Shown here piece by piece: positions 1 through 11,899 of a stretch of 64,000 nucleotides of DNA (position 1 is its first letter; each line of letters starts with the position of its first letter). Position numbers and translations under genes: made by a program. The notes below the pieces were generated by a model. That model made no database searches. It was not told where the DNA came from and saw only the letters and a program-made list of their open reading frames with translations. This DNA comes from Cricetomys ansorgei (Eukaryota; Chordata; Mammalia; Rodentia; Nesomyidae): NCBI GenBank assembly GCA_026225945.1, contig JAMJFZ010001133.1, positions 7,212,501 to 7,276,500 of the forward strand. Direction: 5' to 3'.

Positions 1-119
1 AATGTTTCTGTGGTAATCTGGTAAACTTCTTACATTAAGTTGAATTATTCCCCTTATGTCCCTCAATTCTACCAGACTTGTACAATATTAAGAATTAGAT
101 TTTGTTTAAGGCCTTTTTT

Positions 120-892
120 GGAACCCTTGATATGATCAAGTGTTTTTTGTTTGTTTGTTTGTTTGTTTTAGTCTTTCAGATTGTATATATGGTAGACTAC
201 ATTTATTGATTTATATATATTGAACCATGTCTTAATCTCCAGGATGAAGTCCACTTGATCATGATGCGTGATAGTTTTGATGTCATCTTGGATACTGAGA
301 AAATTTTCATCTATCAGCATAAGAGAAATTGGTCTGTAATTTTCTTTCTTTGCTGGGTCTTTATGTTATTTGAGTATCAGGAAAAATATGCTCTTTTAAA
401 CTGAAATAGGTCATGCTTAATCTGTTTCTATTTTACGGCATAGTTTTTGGGATATTGGTTTTAGCTTTTTTTTTTTAAAGTATGGTAGACTTTTAGACTA
501 AAACCATCAGGCACGGGGCTTCCTTTTTGGAGAAATTTAATTATTGCTTCTATTTCACTAAGGGTTATAGGTTCCTTTATACTGTTTATCTGATCTTGAT
601 TTAATTTCGGTAAGTGGTATGTATCATGAAAATTATCCACTTTTTTTTAGTTTTCTCCTATTTGGTGTACTGCAGGTTTTAAAGTATTTACTTATGATTT
701 TCTAGATTTCCTCCCTGTCTGTTGTTATGTACACCTTTTCACTTATAATTTTATTAATTTGTATATTCTCTACCTATTAGTTATTATGGATAATGGGTTG
801 TGAATCTTATTGATTATATCAAAACCCAGCTCTTTGTTTCATTGATTCTTTGTACTTCTTTATGTTGCTTGTGTCTATGTTATTGAATTCAG
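120..892 (-). mobile_element. L1 ORF2 (reverse transcriptase region) fragment
   Basis: The plus strand reads as the complement of rodent L1 ORF2, from about RT motif A back towards the linker between endonuclease and RT. Recognisable stretches are the segment around 190-260 (wife-strand of the 'tggattacattgatg...' block) and the 'attggtctgtaattttctttctttgctgggtcttt' equivalent near 329-361. The copy is riddled with stops and indels and is 5' and 3' truncated. A similar stretch recurs at 54.36-55.3 kb in the same orientation. A (GTTT)n tract at about 145-170 interrupts the 3' edge. It is a dead retrotransposon relic, not a gene. Confidence 0.8.
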
Positions 893-3400
893 GCCAAAAA
901 ATCATGTTTTCTTGACATCATCCAGAAATTGAGGTTGCATGGCAAGCTACCACTCTTCTTTTTTGAGAACTTAGGCATAGCAGAAGTAGAGAACCTAGAT
1001 TGGCTTGCCTTGAACTGACACTGCTGTTTCCGATAACAATTTGCACTTTTTGGGTATGATTCTTCTTTTTAAGTGTGCTGTTAAGACATGTGTGCTTACC
1101 CAATGTGTATGGTCATTTCTTTATTTTTCATCGTATATGTTACAGAATCAAAGGGAAAGCTAGGAATTGTTAAGCTTCTAAAACAGAAGTATTTGAAGAG
1201 CAAATGATTAATGAGTTACTGTGCCAAAAAAATCCAAAGTTTGATAATTGTATTTATGTTCTATCTCACTTAAGATCCTTTTTACTCTAAAACAATATGC
1301 TTTAATCAATATTTAGAAAAAAGTATAAAATGATTTTCGTGTTGCTATGTTTCAACATTCCTGTTTTATGTTGATATGTTCAATATTCTTTTAGGATTCT
1401 AATATTTTAAGAAAATGAATGCATAACATAAAATAAACATACAGAAAGGTCTTGAAAGCCAAAATAATGAAGTAGGCATGATGCCTTAAAGAAGAGAAGT
1501 AAAATGGAAGCATATGCAGAAAAGAAAAGAAAAGAATATATACATATATATACATTTGAGAATTTGTGAAAAAAGTGGTTATGTTTGTGAAAGACAGCAA
1601 AGAAAAGTATATGAGAGTTTGGAGGAAGGAAAATTAAAGGGGAAAATGGTGTAGTTATAATTTCAGAAATTTGTTTTAAATCATAAAAAATATCACAAAT
1701 ATGAACAAATATGTTATAAAGTGTCTTAAATATCAATAATGATATTTGTGTGTGTGTGTGTGCGTGTGTGTGTGTTCATGCTTCTGTTTTAGCTGTTGGT
1801 GGCCAAACCTAGGGCTTCATTCAGTCTATATATTTTTATGAATTATGTTCCTATCATCAGTTCCTCTTCTCATTTCTTATGCAATTATATTCTTGGCAGG
1901 TTTTAATTGAACTTCACATGTGATATGCTTCTGTGCATGAAACAACATACAGCAGAGTGAGTAAAAACCATAGTGGATGTATTGTATCTGTGTCTCTTGA
2001 AGACTTATGTCCTAGAAGCATACTACCCAGCATTGAAAGGCAGCAAGTCTATAATAATCAGAGTTTTGTGTGAGGTAATTAAGCCAGTGAGTACCTCCAT
2101 TAGGAAGAAATCAAGGCAGTCCCATAATTTGATTTCCTTACAAAGTGAAGTCACCACATCTTTGTCTCTTATGAACATGGACAAATCCTTTCAGTTACTC
2201 TGCCATAACAGAGTGGAGATAAGTGGCTCTCTCCAAAGTCAGAGTTTGGAATTTCAACCTCCAACATTGTGAGTTAAATTACCTTCCTCTATATAAGTGA
2301 TCTAGCCTTAGGTATTTTGTTATAATGACACAAAATACAGTAAAGTCTAATTAGATATCTCATTCATTTTTTATAAATCTTATGGTACATAAGATTTATG
2401 AAGATATTTTATTAAGTAGTGTTATTATTAATGGAGTTTACAGTTCCTTTGGTAACACGTTCACTGAACATAGTATTTATTTCATTTTCTAGAAAAGGCC
2501 TAAAGTAGATGATGAAAAATATACATAGTTCCCAAGAGCATAATCAACAAGGTGTTCTGTCTAGTCCAATTGTTGATAGTGTTGCAGGAATTTTCAAAGG
2601 AAAGGCAAAGAATAAAATTGGCCTCAGGGATGTCTTATGTGGTGAGCAGGGAATGGTTAGAAGCTCCTTCCAGCATCTGTGCTTTTGTAGCTTATTCTTC
2701 TTTCTATACATGAACACATCCTTTGTCTCACAATGTCATCTGGCTTTTTGTCTCATGCTCAATTTACCACATGTTAGCTGTTGTTGTTTTGTCAATTTTC
2801 CCTCTTGTGTTGAGCAGAAATAACAATCTGAAACACAGAGCTCTGTCCATTCTGTCTTGTATTCTAAAGTTTAGAAAGAGTACATATTAATAAGCAAGTA
2901 ACTGAGGTAGGCAGTACCCATCAAATATTATTTGACACATAGACTGAAGATTTATATTTCTGTATGCCTTGATATCATAGCTGAATACCTTTATTTTGCT
3001 ATAGAATAGGATACTATCTGGTCCATTTGAAAAGAGGTTTACTAAATCCACAAACCACTAAAAAGAGATGGTTGTTGTCAATGAACTTTGAAAGTATATT
3101 ATATAACATTATCACAGAGAAGGCTGAAAGATAACAAAGCTCAGTTCTAATACTTTATCTGAGTCAAATATATATATGCACTAACATCTTCAGTCTCTCC
3201 ATATATTATGTATTATTAATAGCCAAACTCTATACAAGAAAAATCTGAGACTAAAAGTTTAAGTAAAGAAAAATAGATTTAGAAAATAATTTTTTAAGGT
3301 GGCAATTTGAAACAAGTCTTCTGACTCCAGAATTAATTGTGTCATATTTAGCAAATGAAAATTACAGAATTGTTAATTTGTATAAATGTAATGTCACCAG
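893..3400. other. AT-rich non-coding stretch, no clear gene
   Basis: I see no convincing coding exon or recognisable repeat over most of this span. A (TG)n tract lies at about 1747-1775. Open stretches at 1973-2272 and 2509-2823 have no recognisable domain. The second begins just after a good splice-acceptor-like tract and is listed separately as a weak exon candidate. Confidence 0.5.
2491..2641 (+). CDS. Weak candidate exon with internal start codon
   Basis: A pyrimidine-rich acceptor-like tract ends in 'cattttctag' at 2490. A short leader is followed by two tandem ATG codons at 2509 and 2512. The frame stays open for about 44 codons to a possible donor, TG|gtgagc, at 2641/2642. The translation is polar (begins MMKNIHSSQEHNQQG) and matches no family I know. 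The frame happens to continue open to 2823, so the donor is not required by a stop. With one acceptor, one donor and no homology, chance is a serious alternative. Confidence 0.15.
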
Positions 3401-3409
3401 ATCTAGACT

Positions 3410-4400
3410 TTGCCTTGGAGCAGAGGCTTTTTATTCTTTGCCTAATTAAATCATTGCTTCTTTGCCTGGAGCCCTAGAGTTTTTCAGCCTCCATAAAATC
3501 TACTTTTAAACACAGAACTAGAAGGAATTGGTCTTCATACTATCTAGAACATTTAAACCTATGAATATTCTAAAACATTTAAGTCTCTGAGACTTACTAC
3601 TCTCTGGACCACTCTGACTAGCTCCTTCTGAACTGTGACTTTTCTCATTGTTCTGGCCTAAACTCTTCTTGAAGTTGCCTGTTTCAAACTGAACTTCTGA
3701 ACCAGCTTGCTGTTTTTGACCAAATTCTTCTGAATTTGATAAATTCTGTCTGACTCTCGGACTTCCTCAGGCTGAAATTCTCTGTCAGCTTCAAACTGAA
3801 TCACGCTTCCAGTCTGATACTGACTTCTTCCGAGCTGCCTCTGTGTCCTTGAGTCTTTCTCTCAGCCTGTCTGTTTCTGTAACTCACTGCCCATTATGGT
3901 CTCATTCAGTCTCTCTGCCCCCTAGTCAAACTGTTTCATTGTCTCAGTTCTTGTCCTCCTGCTGGCTGCTTCAGACTGCTTACTACATACTGCCTGCTGT
4001 AACTAACTCTGCCCTGAGCTGAGTGACTACTTTCTTTTCTAATGTAATTGTTGCATGTGTCTTCACTCTGACTCACTCTGTTAACTCTTCCTCTGATTAG
4101 TCACTTTGCCTGTCCTTCATTCTGACTCATCTTAGATGTAACTTCCTATGTGACGCTGACTCCTTAATGAGCTCTGCTTCCTGTGTCTGGTTCCACACTG
4201 CGTCTGTCTTGGAGATTAAAGACAGGGACCACCACTGCCTTCTGATCACTGAGATTAAAGGTGTGTAACAACATTCTTAACATACTTTTTATAATCCTTC
4301 TGTATTTGATTCCTTTACAGGCTTCTGAATTTGATTCTTTCATATAGACTCCTGGAGTATAGGTCCTTCAGTGGCTTCACCCAAGCCTATTTCTTTACAA
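3410..4400 (+). repeat. Dispersed ~0.9-kb pyrimidine-rich repeat, copy 1 (LTR-like)
   Basis: This segment is strongly biased to C and T on the plus strand and built of many short 'tctgact'-type words. Its order of words is shared with 7500-8420: 'aggctttttattctttg' / 'ggcaatttattctttg' at the start, 'gtctctgagac' / 'cctctgaggctg', 'ctgactcatcttagatg' / 'ttgactcatcttagaag', 'tgagctctgctt' in both, and 'attaaag...ccttctg' near the end. The two copies lie in direct orientation. The style resembles LTRs of rodent endogenous retroviruses, but I cannot name the family and no retroviral gene is visible between the copies. The + strand label means the orientation shown; true transcription direction is unknown. 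Confidence 0.6.
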
Positions 4401-4679
4401 ATTTGATTTTCATGTAAGGAATAAATTTCTCCTTACATAAATAGGTCCTAATATTATAAAAGCATGGTGTACTCATATGTTGGAGACTTGGTTCCTGTGA
4501 TCCTTCCAAGGACTGATGACTGTTCATTGAAATAACAGTAGAGCCTGAATACATATTATGAAAGTTCTTGGAATCAAAAGGCCATGACTACTATTTCATT
4601 CTAAAAGGAAATAAATTGTGTCTCTCAAAAATATTATCTGACCATGGTGAGTTAGATGTGAGAAACCTCTCCCCACCAT

Positions 4680-5003
4680 AGGTCTCAGACATTTATAAAT
4701 GGTTATCGGTTGGTGGCTGTTTGGAGAAGATTAGATGGTAGAGCCTAGCTAGAGAAAGCATGTCGTTCGAGATGATCATAGAGATTTCACAAAACTCAGA
4801 ACCATTTTTAGTTTGGTCTACCTTCTTCCGTAGTGTAGATTGAAGTGTCAGTTCTCAGCAACAACTCAAGGGTCATGCCTTCTCAAATTGCATATACAGG
4901 ATTCATTTCCCTCTGGAACCTTCAATACCATATAAACCCTTTCTTCTGTAAGTTGCCTTGGTCCTGGTGTTTTATCATAGCAATAGAAAAATAAATAAGA
5001 TAC
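4680..5003 (+). mobile_element. Degraded URR1-like hAT non-autonomous DNA transposon
   Basis: The right half carries the landmark 'taagttgccttggtcctggtg...atcatagcaatag' (about 4950-4987), and the left part carries a 'tggctgtttggagaagatta' block (4714-4733). Both match the layout of the rodent URR1-type hAT family, seen in a clearer copy at 48.97-49.40 kb. The copy is old and lacks the CT-rich middle. It has no coding capacity. Confidence 0.45.
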
Positions 5004-5584
5004 AGTTGCAGAATCGCATGTTTAGAGCCTGAAGCTCGAGGCATGACCATGTTGCTGCATAGACTACAAGAAATAATGGAATGGTCTGGGCTTTGATAAC
5101 TCTCAATATTTGAAAATGCTGAACTCATGTTTCTGGAGTTTTATGATAGGCACATATCACTAAAGCATGAAATTGCAAAAATTGGCTAGGTCTTCAAATT
5201 GTAGGGAGGGAGAAACAAGACACACGCAAAATCATATAGCCTTATACTTTTGTTGTTATGATATTGTCATCCAGCAGTTTCTATTCTACCATTTGCTCTT
5301 AACATAAAAGGAAAATACTTTAAAGTTCCACATGCAGTTTAAGAATGGATGGAGAAATTTTGCACATACCACATTGATGCTTCTCAGAAGTAAGTGATCT
5401 GAAGTCTATTTAAGAGGAGTCTTCTTTTACGGAGATAAGCATGAGAGGTTGGTGTTTATGGGTGATGGTAGGTTGGTATCATGAGGGAGAGGGGAAATGG
5501 GGTGAAGAGGAAAGAGTGGAAGGAGCAGAGGAATGAGGTCTGTGTATTGTATAAGTTGTATGAGAGAATAAATGGTTAAAAAAA

Positions 5585-5725
5585 GAAGAAAGGGTTTTAT
5601 ATTTTAGCCCGAATGCTCTATAAGTCACTACATGGTACAGGCTAGCTTCAAACTCAGAGCAATCCTCCTGCTCACTCTTCTCAGCTGTGGGATTATGATC
5701 ATGAATAATCATAGCCAACTTCCAA
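5585..5725 (-). mobile_element. B1-type SINE, antisense, old
   Basis: On the plus strand this reads as a diverged antisense B1: 'aggctagcttcaaactcaga' (5639-5658), then 'cctcctgctcactc' and 'gctgtgggattatgatcatg'. It is heavily diverged and AT-shifted, which suggests an old copy. The A-rich tail would lie at its left edge (5577-5595), where an A-rich run is present on the plus strand; polarity of that run does not fit perfectly, so the exact end is uncertain. Confidence 0.55.
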
Positions 5726-5744
5726 AGTTTATCTTAATTTTACG

Positions 5745-5868
5745 GGAAATGGCAGTGTATACCTGCAATGCACTCAGGAAGTAAAGGCAGGAGATTCATT
5801 TAAACCCAGACTGAATTACATATGCTCCCTTGTATCAAAGCAAAAGTGGAATCTTTAAGAACTTAGTT
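5745..5868 (+). mobile_element. Old B1/PB1-like SINE fragment
   Basis: The order 'cctgcaatgcactcaggaag', 'aaaggcaggagattcattt', 'aacccagactgaattacata' and 'ccttgtatcaaagc' follows the monomeric 7SL-derived SINE consensus (A box, 'gaggcaggagg', 'cttgaaccc', 'accctgtctcaaa'). It is strongly diverged. It lies head to head with the antisense B1 just upstream. Confidence 0.5.
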
Positions 5869-6414
5869 AAACTAAAAATATATTTTAAAATATATTTAAA
5901 AATATATATTTCAATATTTGTCATATAAAATGATCATATGTAGAAAATACTTAATTTCAATAAAGCATAAATAACATTTTTACTAATTCTGAATATATAA
6001 ACAAACTGCAGTTACAAGATATACTGAGAACTTACTGTTAAGGAGATAAACATTTTATATCTTTCAGTTATCTGCAATTATGATAATTTTTTTTAAATGT
6101 AAAAGTAATTGTAAACTATTGTATATCAACTTTTATATAAAATTGAAACATGTCCAATTCTTTTACTTTTGCTGACAACAAAATTCTTTATTGCCTCTTG
6201 AATTTTTCTCACTCCCAGGTTATAAATTAAAACAATATAAAGGACTCCCTTCCATTAATGGTCATTTGTTCTTCCTGAAATATAATTCCTGAGTATCCTG
6301 TAATGTTCACAAGTCACTGAATGTATTAATTTTGAAAAAGTGGGATGAACAAAACGAAATTGGAGAAGAAAGGGTGTTTTTGTTTTTTGTATTTTTTTTG
6401 AATTGTTTTTTTTT

Positions 6415-6780
6415 TCTCCTTTTTTCATCTGTCAGTTCCATATCACACCTTATCAGTGAAGGAACTCAGGGCTTGTACTCCAATAGGGTAGGAACCATGA
6501 GGCAGAAGGTGACACAGATGCCAGGGAGAAGTACTGCTTTCTGGAGTGCTTCCTCTGGCTTTCTCGGTGTACTTTCTTATAGAGCCAGGATCACCATTCC
6601 TTGGGTGACACTAGCCACATTGGGCTAGGTCCTCCCACAAGAATCACTAAGTAAAATATGCATTATATGCTTGCTATCTGTCAGTCTTATAGAAGCTTTT
6701 CCTCAACAGAGAGTCTCTCTTTCCAAATGACTCTGACACTTGTTAAGGTGACATAAAACTGCCCAGAAAATAGTCCATAA
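6415..6780 (+). repeat. Rodent interspersed repeat of unassigned class
   Basis: The string of landmarks 'cttatagagccaggatcacc', 'cattgggctaggtcctccca', 'ttatagaagcttttcctcaa' and 'ttgttaaggtgacataaaac' belongs to a repeat I know to be abundant in rodent genomes, although I cannot give its Repbase name with certainty. The apparent ORFs on both strands here (6332-6628 plus, 6687-6932 minus) are explained by this repeat and are not genes. Confidence 0.55.
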
Positions 6781-7499
6781 ACTGAAGGAAGCCATAGATA
6801 TGTTTTATTTTTTTCCATGAAATTGAGTATTTGTTTCAATCCATCCCATAGGAAAACCAAGTTGTGTTTTGTAGAAGGCTCAGCCTCCTTTAGAACCGAA
6901 GTTTTCTGAACCATAACGTGTTTTCTAAGCAATCTATTTTACTGTACCTCCGTCAAGAAACCACAATGTCCACCTTTTTCTTTTTTGGAAAACAAACCTA
7001 AAATATATAGGACCTTTGTCATGTGATAACCGGCACAGTTTTTGTTTTTGATATCAAAGGTTTGTGTCTCTGAATCCACAGGAGACACCCAAAAAGAAGG
7101 TAATATTATGTCAATTCATTTTAAAGTGAGGATTCCAAGATATAAAGGAATTTGACACAGCCTCCTAAAGGTCATGTAGATGATGACTAGTGAAGCCAGA
7201 ACTGCAAGTTTCTAGCAGTAGAATCTGTCACTAGCTGCACATTCCCTGGGTCCCACTTATTTGTGTGAGTTATTTCTGCTAATTTAATGGTAGTGTGGTT
7301 TATATAAAAACCTGTCCATTTTTATCATTTATCTGAAGATTCAAAGGTTGTCATTGGCTTCTGTTTACACATGCCACTTTATATATAGCTAGAATTGGAA
7401 TCAAGACATTAGACGTTTTACTTCCTATGTGAAGCTATTGCTGAGTTCATTACCTTGTTCTGAGCATGACTTAACAACCTCTTTCATTATAGCTGTGGA

Positions 7500-8420
7500 A
7501 TCAGGTTCAAAAGGCAATTTATTCTTTGACTAATTCAGTCCCAAGTCTTAGTTCTGGAGCAATGGAACATATTATATTGGTCACAGTTTAATCTAATGTT
7601 CAATCTCTATCTGAAAGTCTTCACCCTCTGCTTCTTGACAATCTAGAATGTTTAAGCCTCTGAGGCTGTCTGTTGATGAATCCTCTCTGAATAATGCCTT
7701 TTGAACTCAGGGATGTACTGATCAACTCACTTGCTGTGCTGACTCAAACTCTTCTCCAAGCTGCTGGTTCAAATTGATCTTCTGAGTTTATTTATTGTTT
7801 CTGACTCAAGTCTTCTGACTGTGGCTTACTCCCACAACTGCTCTGACTTCACTGTGCTGCTTGGCTTCAAACTAATTCACTTTCCTGTCTGACACTCTCT
7901 TCTGCCCAACTGCATCTGTGTCTCTGCCTCAGACTCCTCAGACAGCTTCTGTGTCTCTTCCTCTGTCTTATTTTTGCTTTACACTGCCACTATCCTCCTA
8001 CTGCCTCAGATTGCTTCTTTGCTAACTGATTCTCTGTCTCTGTCTCTGTATCTCATCCTCTATGTCTCTTATCCTTTCTCTCTGAGGTGAGAGCTTGATT
8101 TTCTATCGTGAGAGTTGGGCATGTCCTCACCCTGACAAACTCTTACCAACTCTTTGTCTGATTTTTCACTTTTCCTGCTCTTCTCTTTGACTCATCTTAG
8201 AAGTCATTTTCTGTCTAACACAGACTCCTGAGCTCTGCTTGCTTCTACCTTGCTTATTTCTTAGGGATAAAAGGCCTGTGCTACTACTACTGCCTTCTGA
8301 ATACTGGGCCTAACATTCTAGATTCCATCCAGACCACACAAGCCACTGAATGTAATCTGTTCATATAGACTCTTGGAGCTGGTCTCTTCCTCACTCTCAA
8401 ATAGGCCTTTCAAATTGATC
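7500..8420 (+). repeat. Dispersed ~0.9-kb pyrimidine-rich repeat, copy 2 (LTR-like)
   Basis: This is the second copy of the element at 3410-4400, in the same orientation, with the same succession of C/T-rich words and the same 'gactcatcttaga...gagctctgctt' end block (about 8190-8240). The pair flanks roughly 3.1 kb. If both are LTRs of one provirus, the interior has lost all recognisable retroviral sequence; independent insertions or a segmental duplication are equally possible. Confidence 0.6.
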
Positions 8421-8599
8421 CTTTCCCAGAACAGCCATGTTGCTGAGTTAAATGATTAAATATTCCTCTACATTTCATGAGATATGATTGTACATTCCAT
8501 ATCTTTTTCACAAGAATGAAATTTACGAGTGAACTTTCATTCATAATTTTAGGATTACACAAATAAAATAGATGAGTAATCTTTAAATACAGCAGCTAT

Positions 8600-8830
8600 T
8601 ATTTGTCTATCTATATTTTTTCTAATTATCTCTCCTGTCTGTCTGTATATCTGTCTATCTTTCTATGTACTTACTATCTATCTGTTTATCTATCTCTATA
8701 TATATCATCTATCATTTTTACCTATTGTGTATCTGTCTACCTATTTATTCTCCTTACACCTATCTATCCGTCCATCTATCTGACTGTCATCTATTTACCT
8801 ACATACCTATCATTAACTGCTGTGGGATAT
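8600..8830. repeat. Degenerate (TCTA)n/(ATCT)n tetranucleotide microsatellite
   Basis: About 230 bases consist mostly of variants of the tetranucleotide 'tcta', such as 'ctgtctatct' and 'atctatctg', with many substitutions. This is an aged simple repeat. The hydrophobic Ser/Tyr/Leu-rich ORFs across it are translations of the repeat. Confidence 0.85.
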
Positions 8831-8849
8831 TTGTCCATCTGTTTTTTTT

Positions 8850-9560
8850 ATCATTAACAAGGATATTTGACTTTAAATACTTGCCTAGAAAAGGATGTAT
8901 TGGCATGTAGGCTTTTGCTTTCTCTTGATTTTATTTTTTTGTTGAAACAAAAGTTAGGAGCTTGCAGGTTTCTCTACAAGGACATTACAGATTCAAAAAT
9001 CAAACTGAAAAAGACTAATATTTCAAAATATCTTATCACCAGTTACTTTCTTTGCTGTATTTTAATTACTTAATTGATCTTAATGTCTCCTCTATTTAAT
9101 AGGGGCCAAATATGTATCTTATCCAGTGTTTAATTGTCCAGATGAGGACAATGACATAATACACTGTATTTGATAAAAGGGATTAGTAAATGATTATGTA
9201 TTCATGAATATATAAGTGGAATGACTAAATAAATCTTCCTATTTCACATTAGTGTGCACACACAATATTGGTAACTTTTAAATTTTAAGTCTTTACAAAA
9301 CCAAGAGATATGAATATGAAATATGAAAAGACAAAGGTTTCTTTGTGTGTGTAGATATAGTCTCTAGAAGGATTTTTTTCTAATTTCTTTGAGCGATTTT
9401 TTAGGATGATTTTATATGCTCTTAACAATGAACGGTCCTTTATGAATCATGTTTTGGTAACATGCAAAATTCTTGTAGCAAATATCTTGAGTATTATCAA
9501 CTCATATTGGGGAAGGAATAAAAAAGAGATCCTTCCAAATATTGTCCCAAGTGCTTAAGG
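8850..9560. other. AT-rich stretch without recognised features
   Basis: I see nothing here beyond AT-rich sequence and short ORFs with stops in all frames. There is no clear SINE, L1 or splice-bounded open segment. Confidence 0.5.
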
Positions 9561-9609
9561 ATGAGACCGAACTGGATATCTGTATTCTCTGATCAACATA
9601 AGAACCCAT

Positions 9610-9990
9610 GATATCAGCCAGCCTGGAGAGATGTTGGAGATGAAGTATCTTTAACACAAGAATAAGGATCTGAGTATGGACAAACAATATCCATGTACCA
9701 TGTGAAATCCAGGTGTGATAATTTTTGTCTGCAACCCAGAATTGAGGAGAGGAGTTAGAAAAACAAAACAAAACAAAACAAAATGGGTATACCCCTATAG
9801 CTCATTGTCCAGCCAACATAATCTTATCAATGATCTCAAGGCTCTGAGAGGAGCTCTTTCTTATGAAGTAAGGTGGAGATGATTTAGGAAAACACCCAAT
9901 GTCAAACTTTGGCCTCCAAACATGAACATATACACATATGCACACTTGAACACATGTATACATACAAACACATTTGGAGGACACACAGAC
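9610..9990 (+). mobile_element. B4-like composite SINE, interrupted
   Basis: The left part starts with 'agcctggagagatg' (9619-), the 5' signature of tRNA-type rodent SINEs. It continues 'ggatctgagtatgg' and 'accatgtgaaatccaggtg'. The right part, 'gtaaggtggagatgatttag' and 'aaaacacccaatgtcaaact' then 'tggcctccaaacatga', is the 3' half of the same composite. About 100 bases including an (AAAAC)n tract at 9763-9783 sit between the halves. The antisense counterpart at 25850-26195 carries the same blocks in reverse order, which supports the assignment. Confidence 0.55.
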
Positions 9991-10611
9991 AGATGCACAC
10001 TCACATAGACAAAAGAACATAATTTTCAAAAGGAAACACGTTTGTCATTCTAAAACATGTGAAATGAGAAAGGGCATTGAACACAGAATATTCACTTCTT
10101 AATGCTCATAAGTATTTGCACATGAGCCAATTATATTCACTTCAGCATTGAGTTATGTGATTATATGCATTATCTTAAGTGATTATCACAAAATAAGTCT
10201 TAAATTAAATGTGAATTGAATAGTTGATTTAACACGAAACACAGAAACAAGATATAGGATACCTACTATTTACCAAGAACTAGAAAAGAGAATACATATA
10301 AAGATGATACATTTGCCTGTGCTATACTCTGATATCCTTTGAAATTTATATCAAAACTACTTCTCATTATGAGAGAGTTAAGAAATTTGGAATAGTCATA
10401 ATTCTCATGAGTGATAATGTTCAAAGCCTTTATAACTTTAGTCTTTTCAATATTTGGACCTATGCATACTATGTGTTGGTTATAAGTTATTCCTCTAAAA
10501 GTATTTTGTTGTAGCAGTTGAGGTATTCTAAGAACCTACAATATAACATCTTCACCAAAATTTAGGGTTATTTTTTATATAAAATATATATTCTGAAATT
10601 TTATTTCATTT

Positions 10612-10765
10612 TGTTGTTGTTTTGAATTGTTGAGACAGTGTCAGGTAGACAAGTCTTGCCTTGATCATGCTATGTAGACAAGGATTATTTCTACCCATAA
10701 TTTTTCTTGCTCCACCTCTTACATACTAGGATTACAGGAATGAGACAATATCTGTGAGTTTTTAT
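10612..10765 (-). mobile_element. B1-type SINE, antisense, old
   Basis: The segment begins 'gttgttttgaattgttgaga' (the 'ttttgagacagggt' end of antisense B1), continues with 'atgctatgtagacaagg' and 'ctccacctcttacatactag', and ends 'gattacaggaatgagac'. These are the expected antisense B1 landmarks in order, with heavy divergence. It may also include part of an old PB1-type monomer. Confidence 0.6.
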
Positions 10766-10944
10766 CCTGAGCAAGATTTTGTGGTAACATCTTGCATAAA
10801 CAGAATAGAAATGTAAATATTTTCTTCTATGATATTATTCAAATCTGATATTTATTTATTAAATAACTCATTCTTATTTTCGTGTGTACAACTGTTTAGT
10901 ATCTCTCCTAAATTCAGGGAACGTTCCAATTCCTTTACAAATCA

Positions 10945-11898
10945 AGTGTACAAGTGTGGAGGGAATCAGCCTTTCCCACAAATGGGTTCACGGAAATTCT
11001 ACACAGGAGGGAGTAGGAGCGCAGGAAAAATGAAGAGTGACAAACGAACAGGGTAGTTCGTTCTTTTATGGGACCCAAGGAAATGACACTCAGTTTTAAA
11101 ATGACACGTGGAACACGCTTTAGAAGTAAAATGCAGGAGAGTCTTTAATAGGGGAATTAACAGTGTACATATTAAGAAAAGAGAGGGGCAAGAGAGAGAC
11201 TGACAATGCAATGTGCCTTGTCAGTGGAAAAAATCACACCAAGAAGAGAAGGAGGGAGAGACTTACAATATACATTACCAGGGAAAGGGCCATACCAGAA
11301 AGAGGGAAAATTGCTCTGGGAAGAGGTTTAAAAAGCCAAATAGTTTTTTGATATGCAGATGTTGCTCAGGCCTTCACAGATTTCATATGTAGATGTAGCC
11401 ACGCCCAGGATGGGGGTTGGGAGTCCTTCCTCCTGAGACTCATCTTGTTTGCTAAGAAAGAACATTTGACTTAATACTGTTAGCTGAATAATATCTCCAT
11501 TTGTCCCAAAGCAGAGTGCCATGTAGGCAAAGAAGGTTTTTATTTTAGTTTTTAGCTGTTTGGTGCGTATTTATTTTTTCTCTATCTAGGCCCCTTTTGC
11601 TTCTATCTGTTACTATCAATATGAATGGGTAGTTTTACACATGCCAGGACTTAGAAGCCTGCAAGATATTTTACAAAGGCAATTACTTTTGAGTAAAAAA
11701 TGGCCACTTCTCCTTCTCAGCTAACACCGGCCAGCTAAGGTATTACTAGGCCATGCAGACATAATGAAAGACTTTTGTCGCCATTACAGCAAAGGGGAGG
11801 AAGGGGCAGAATGGCTGGTAAGCCGAAGTTCCCTGCTGGGGAGTCTGGAACCTTGTTGACAGACTTCAACCTCATTGCCGGGTACTGGGGCTCCAGCA
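10945..11898 (-). mobile_element. LTR-like element (ERVK-type candidate), minus strand
   Basis: Read on the minus strand from 11898, the element opens with TGCTGGAGCCCC, a TG-initiated start like that of ERVK-type LTRs. Its first ~218 bases (11680-11898) recur in the opposite orientation at 41351-41560, where the copy also begins exactly at TGCTG. That shared edge marks a true element end. Further in, the minus strand has a TATA-like 'cataaaagaacg' near 11070. The other end near 10945 is a guess, from where the composition changes. Several short ORFs on both strands fall inside and have no coding signature. No gag, pol or env sequence adjoins it, so a solo LTR or fragment is likely. Confidence 0.5.
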
Positions 11899-11899
11899 T

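Noticed and set aside
8603..8910. Three overlapping hydrophobic ORFs that could suggest membrane peptides
   Set aside because: They follow from the degenerate (TCTA)n repeat read in different frames.
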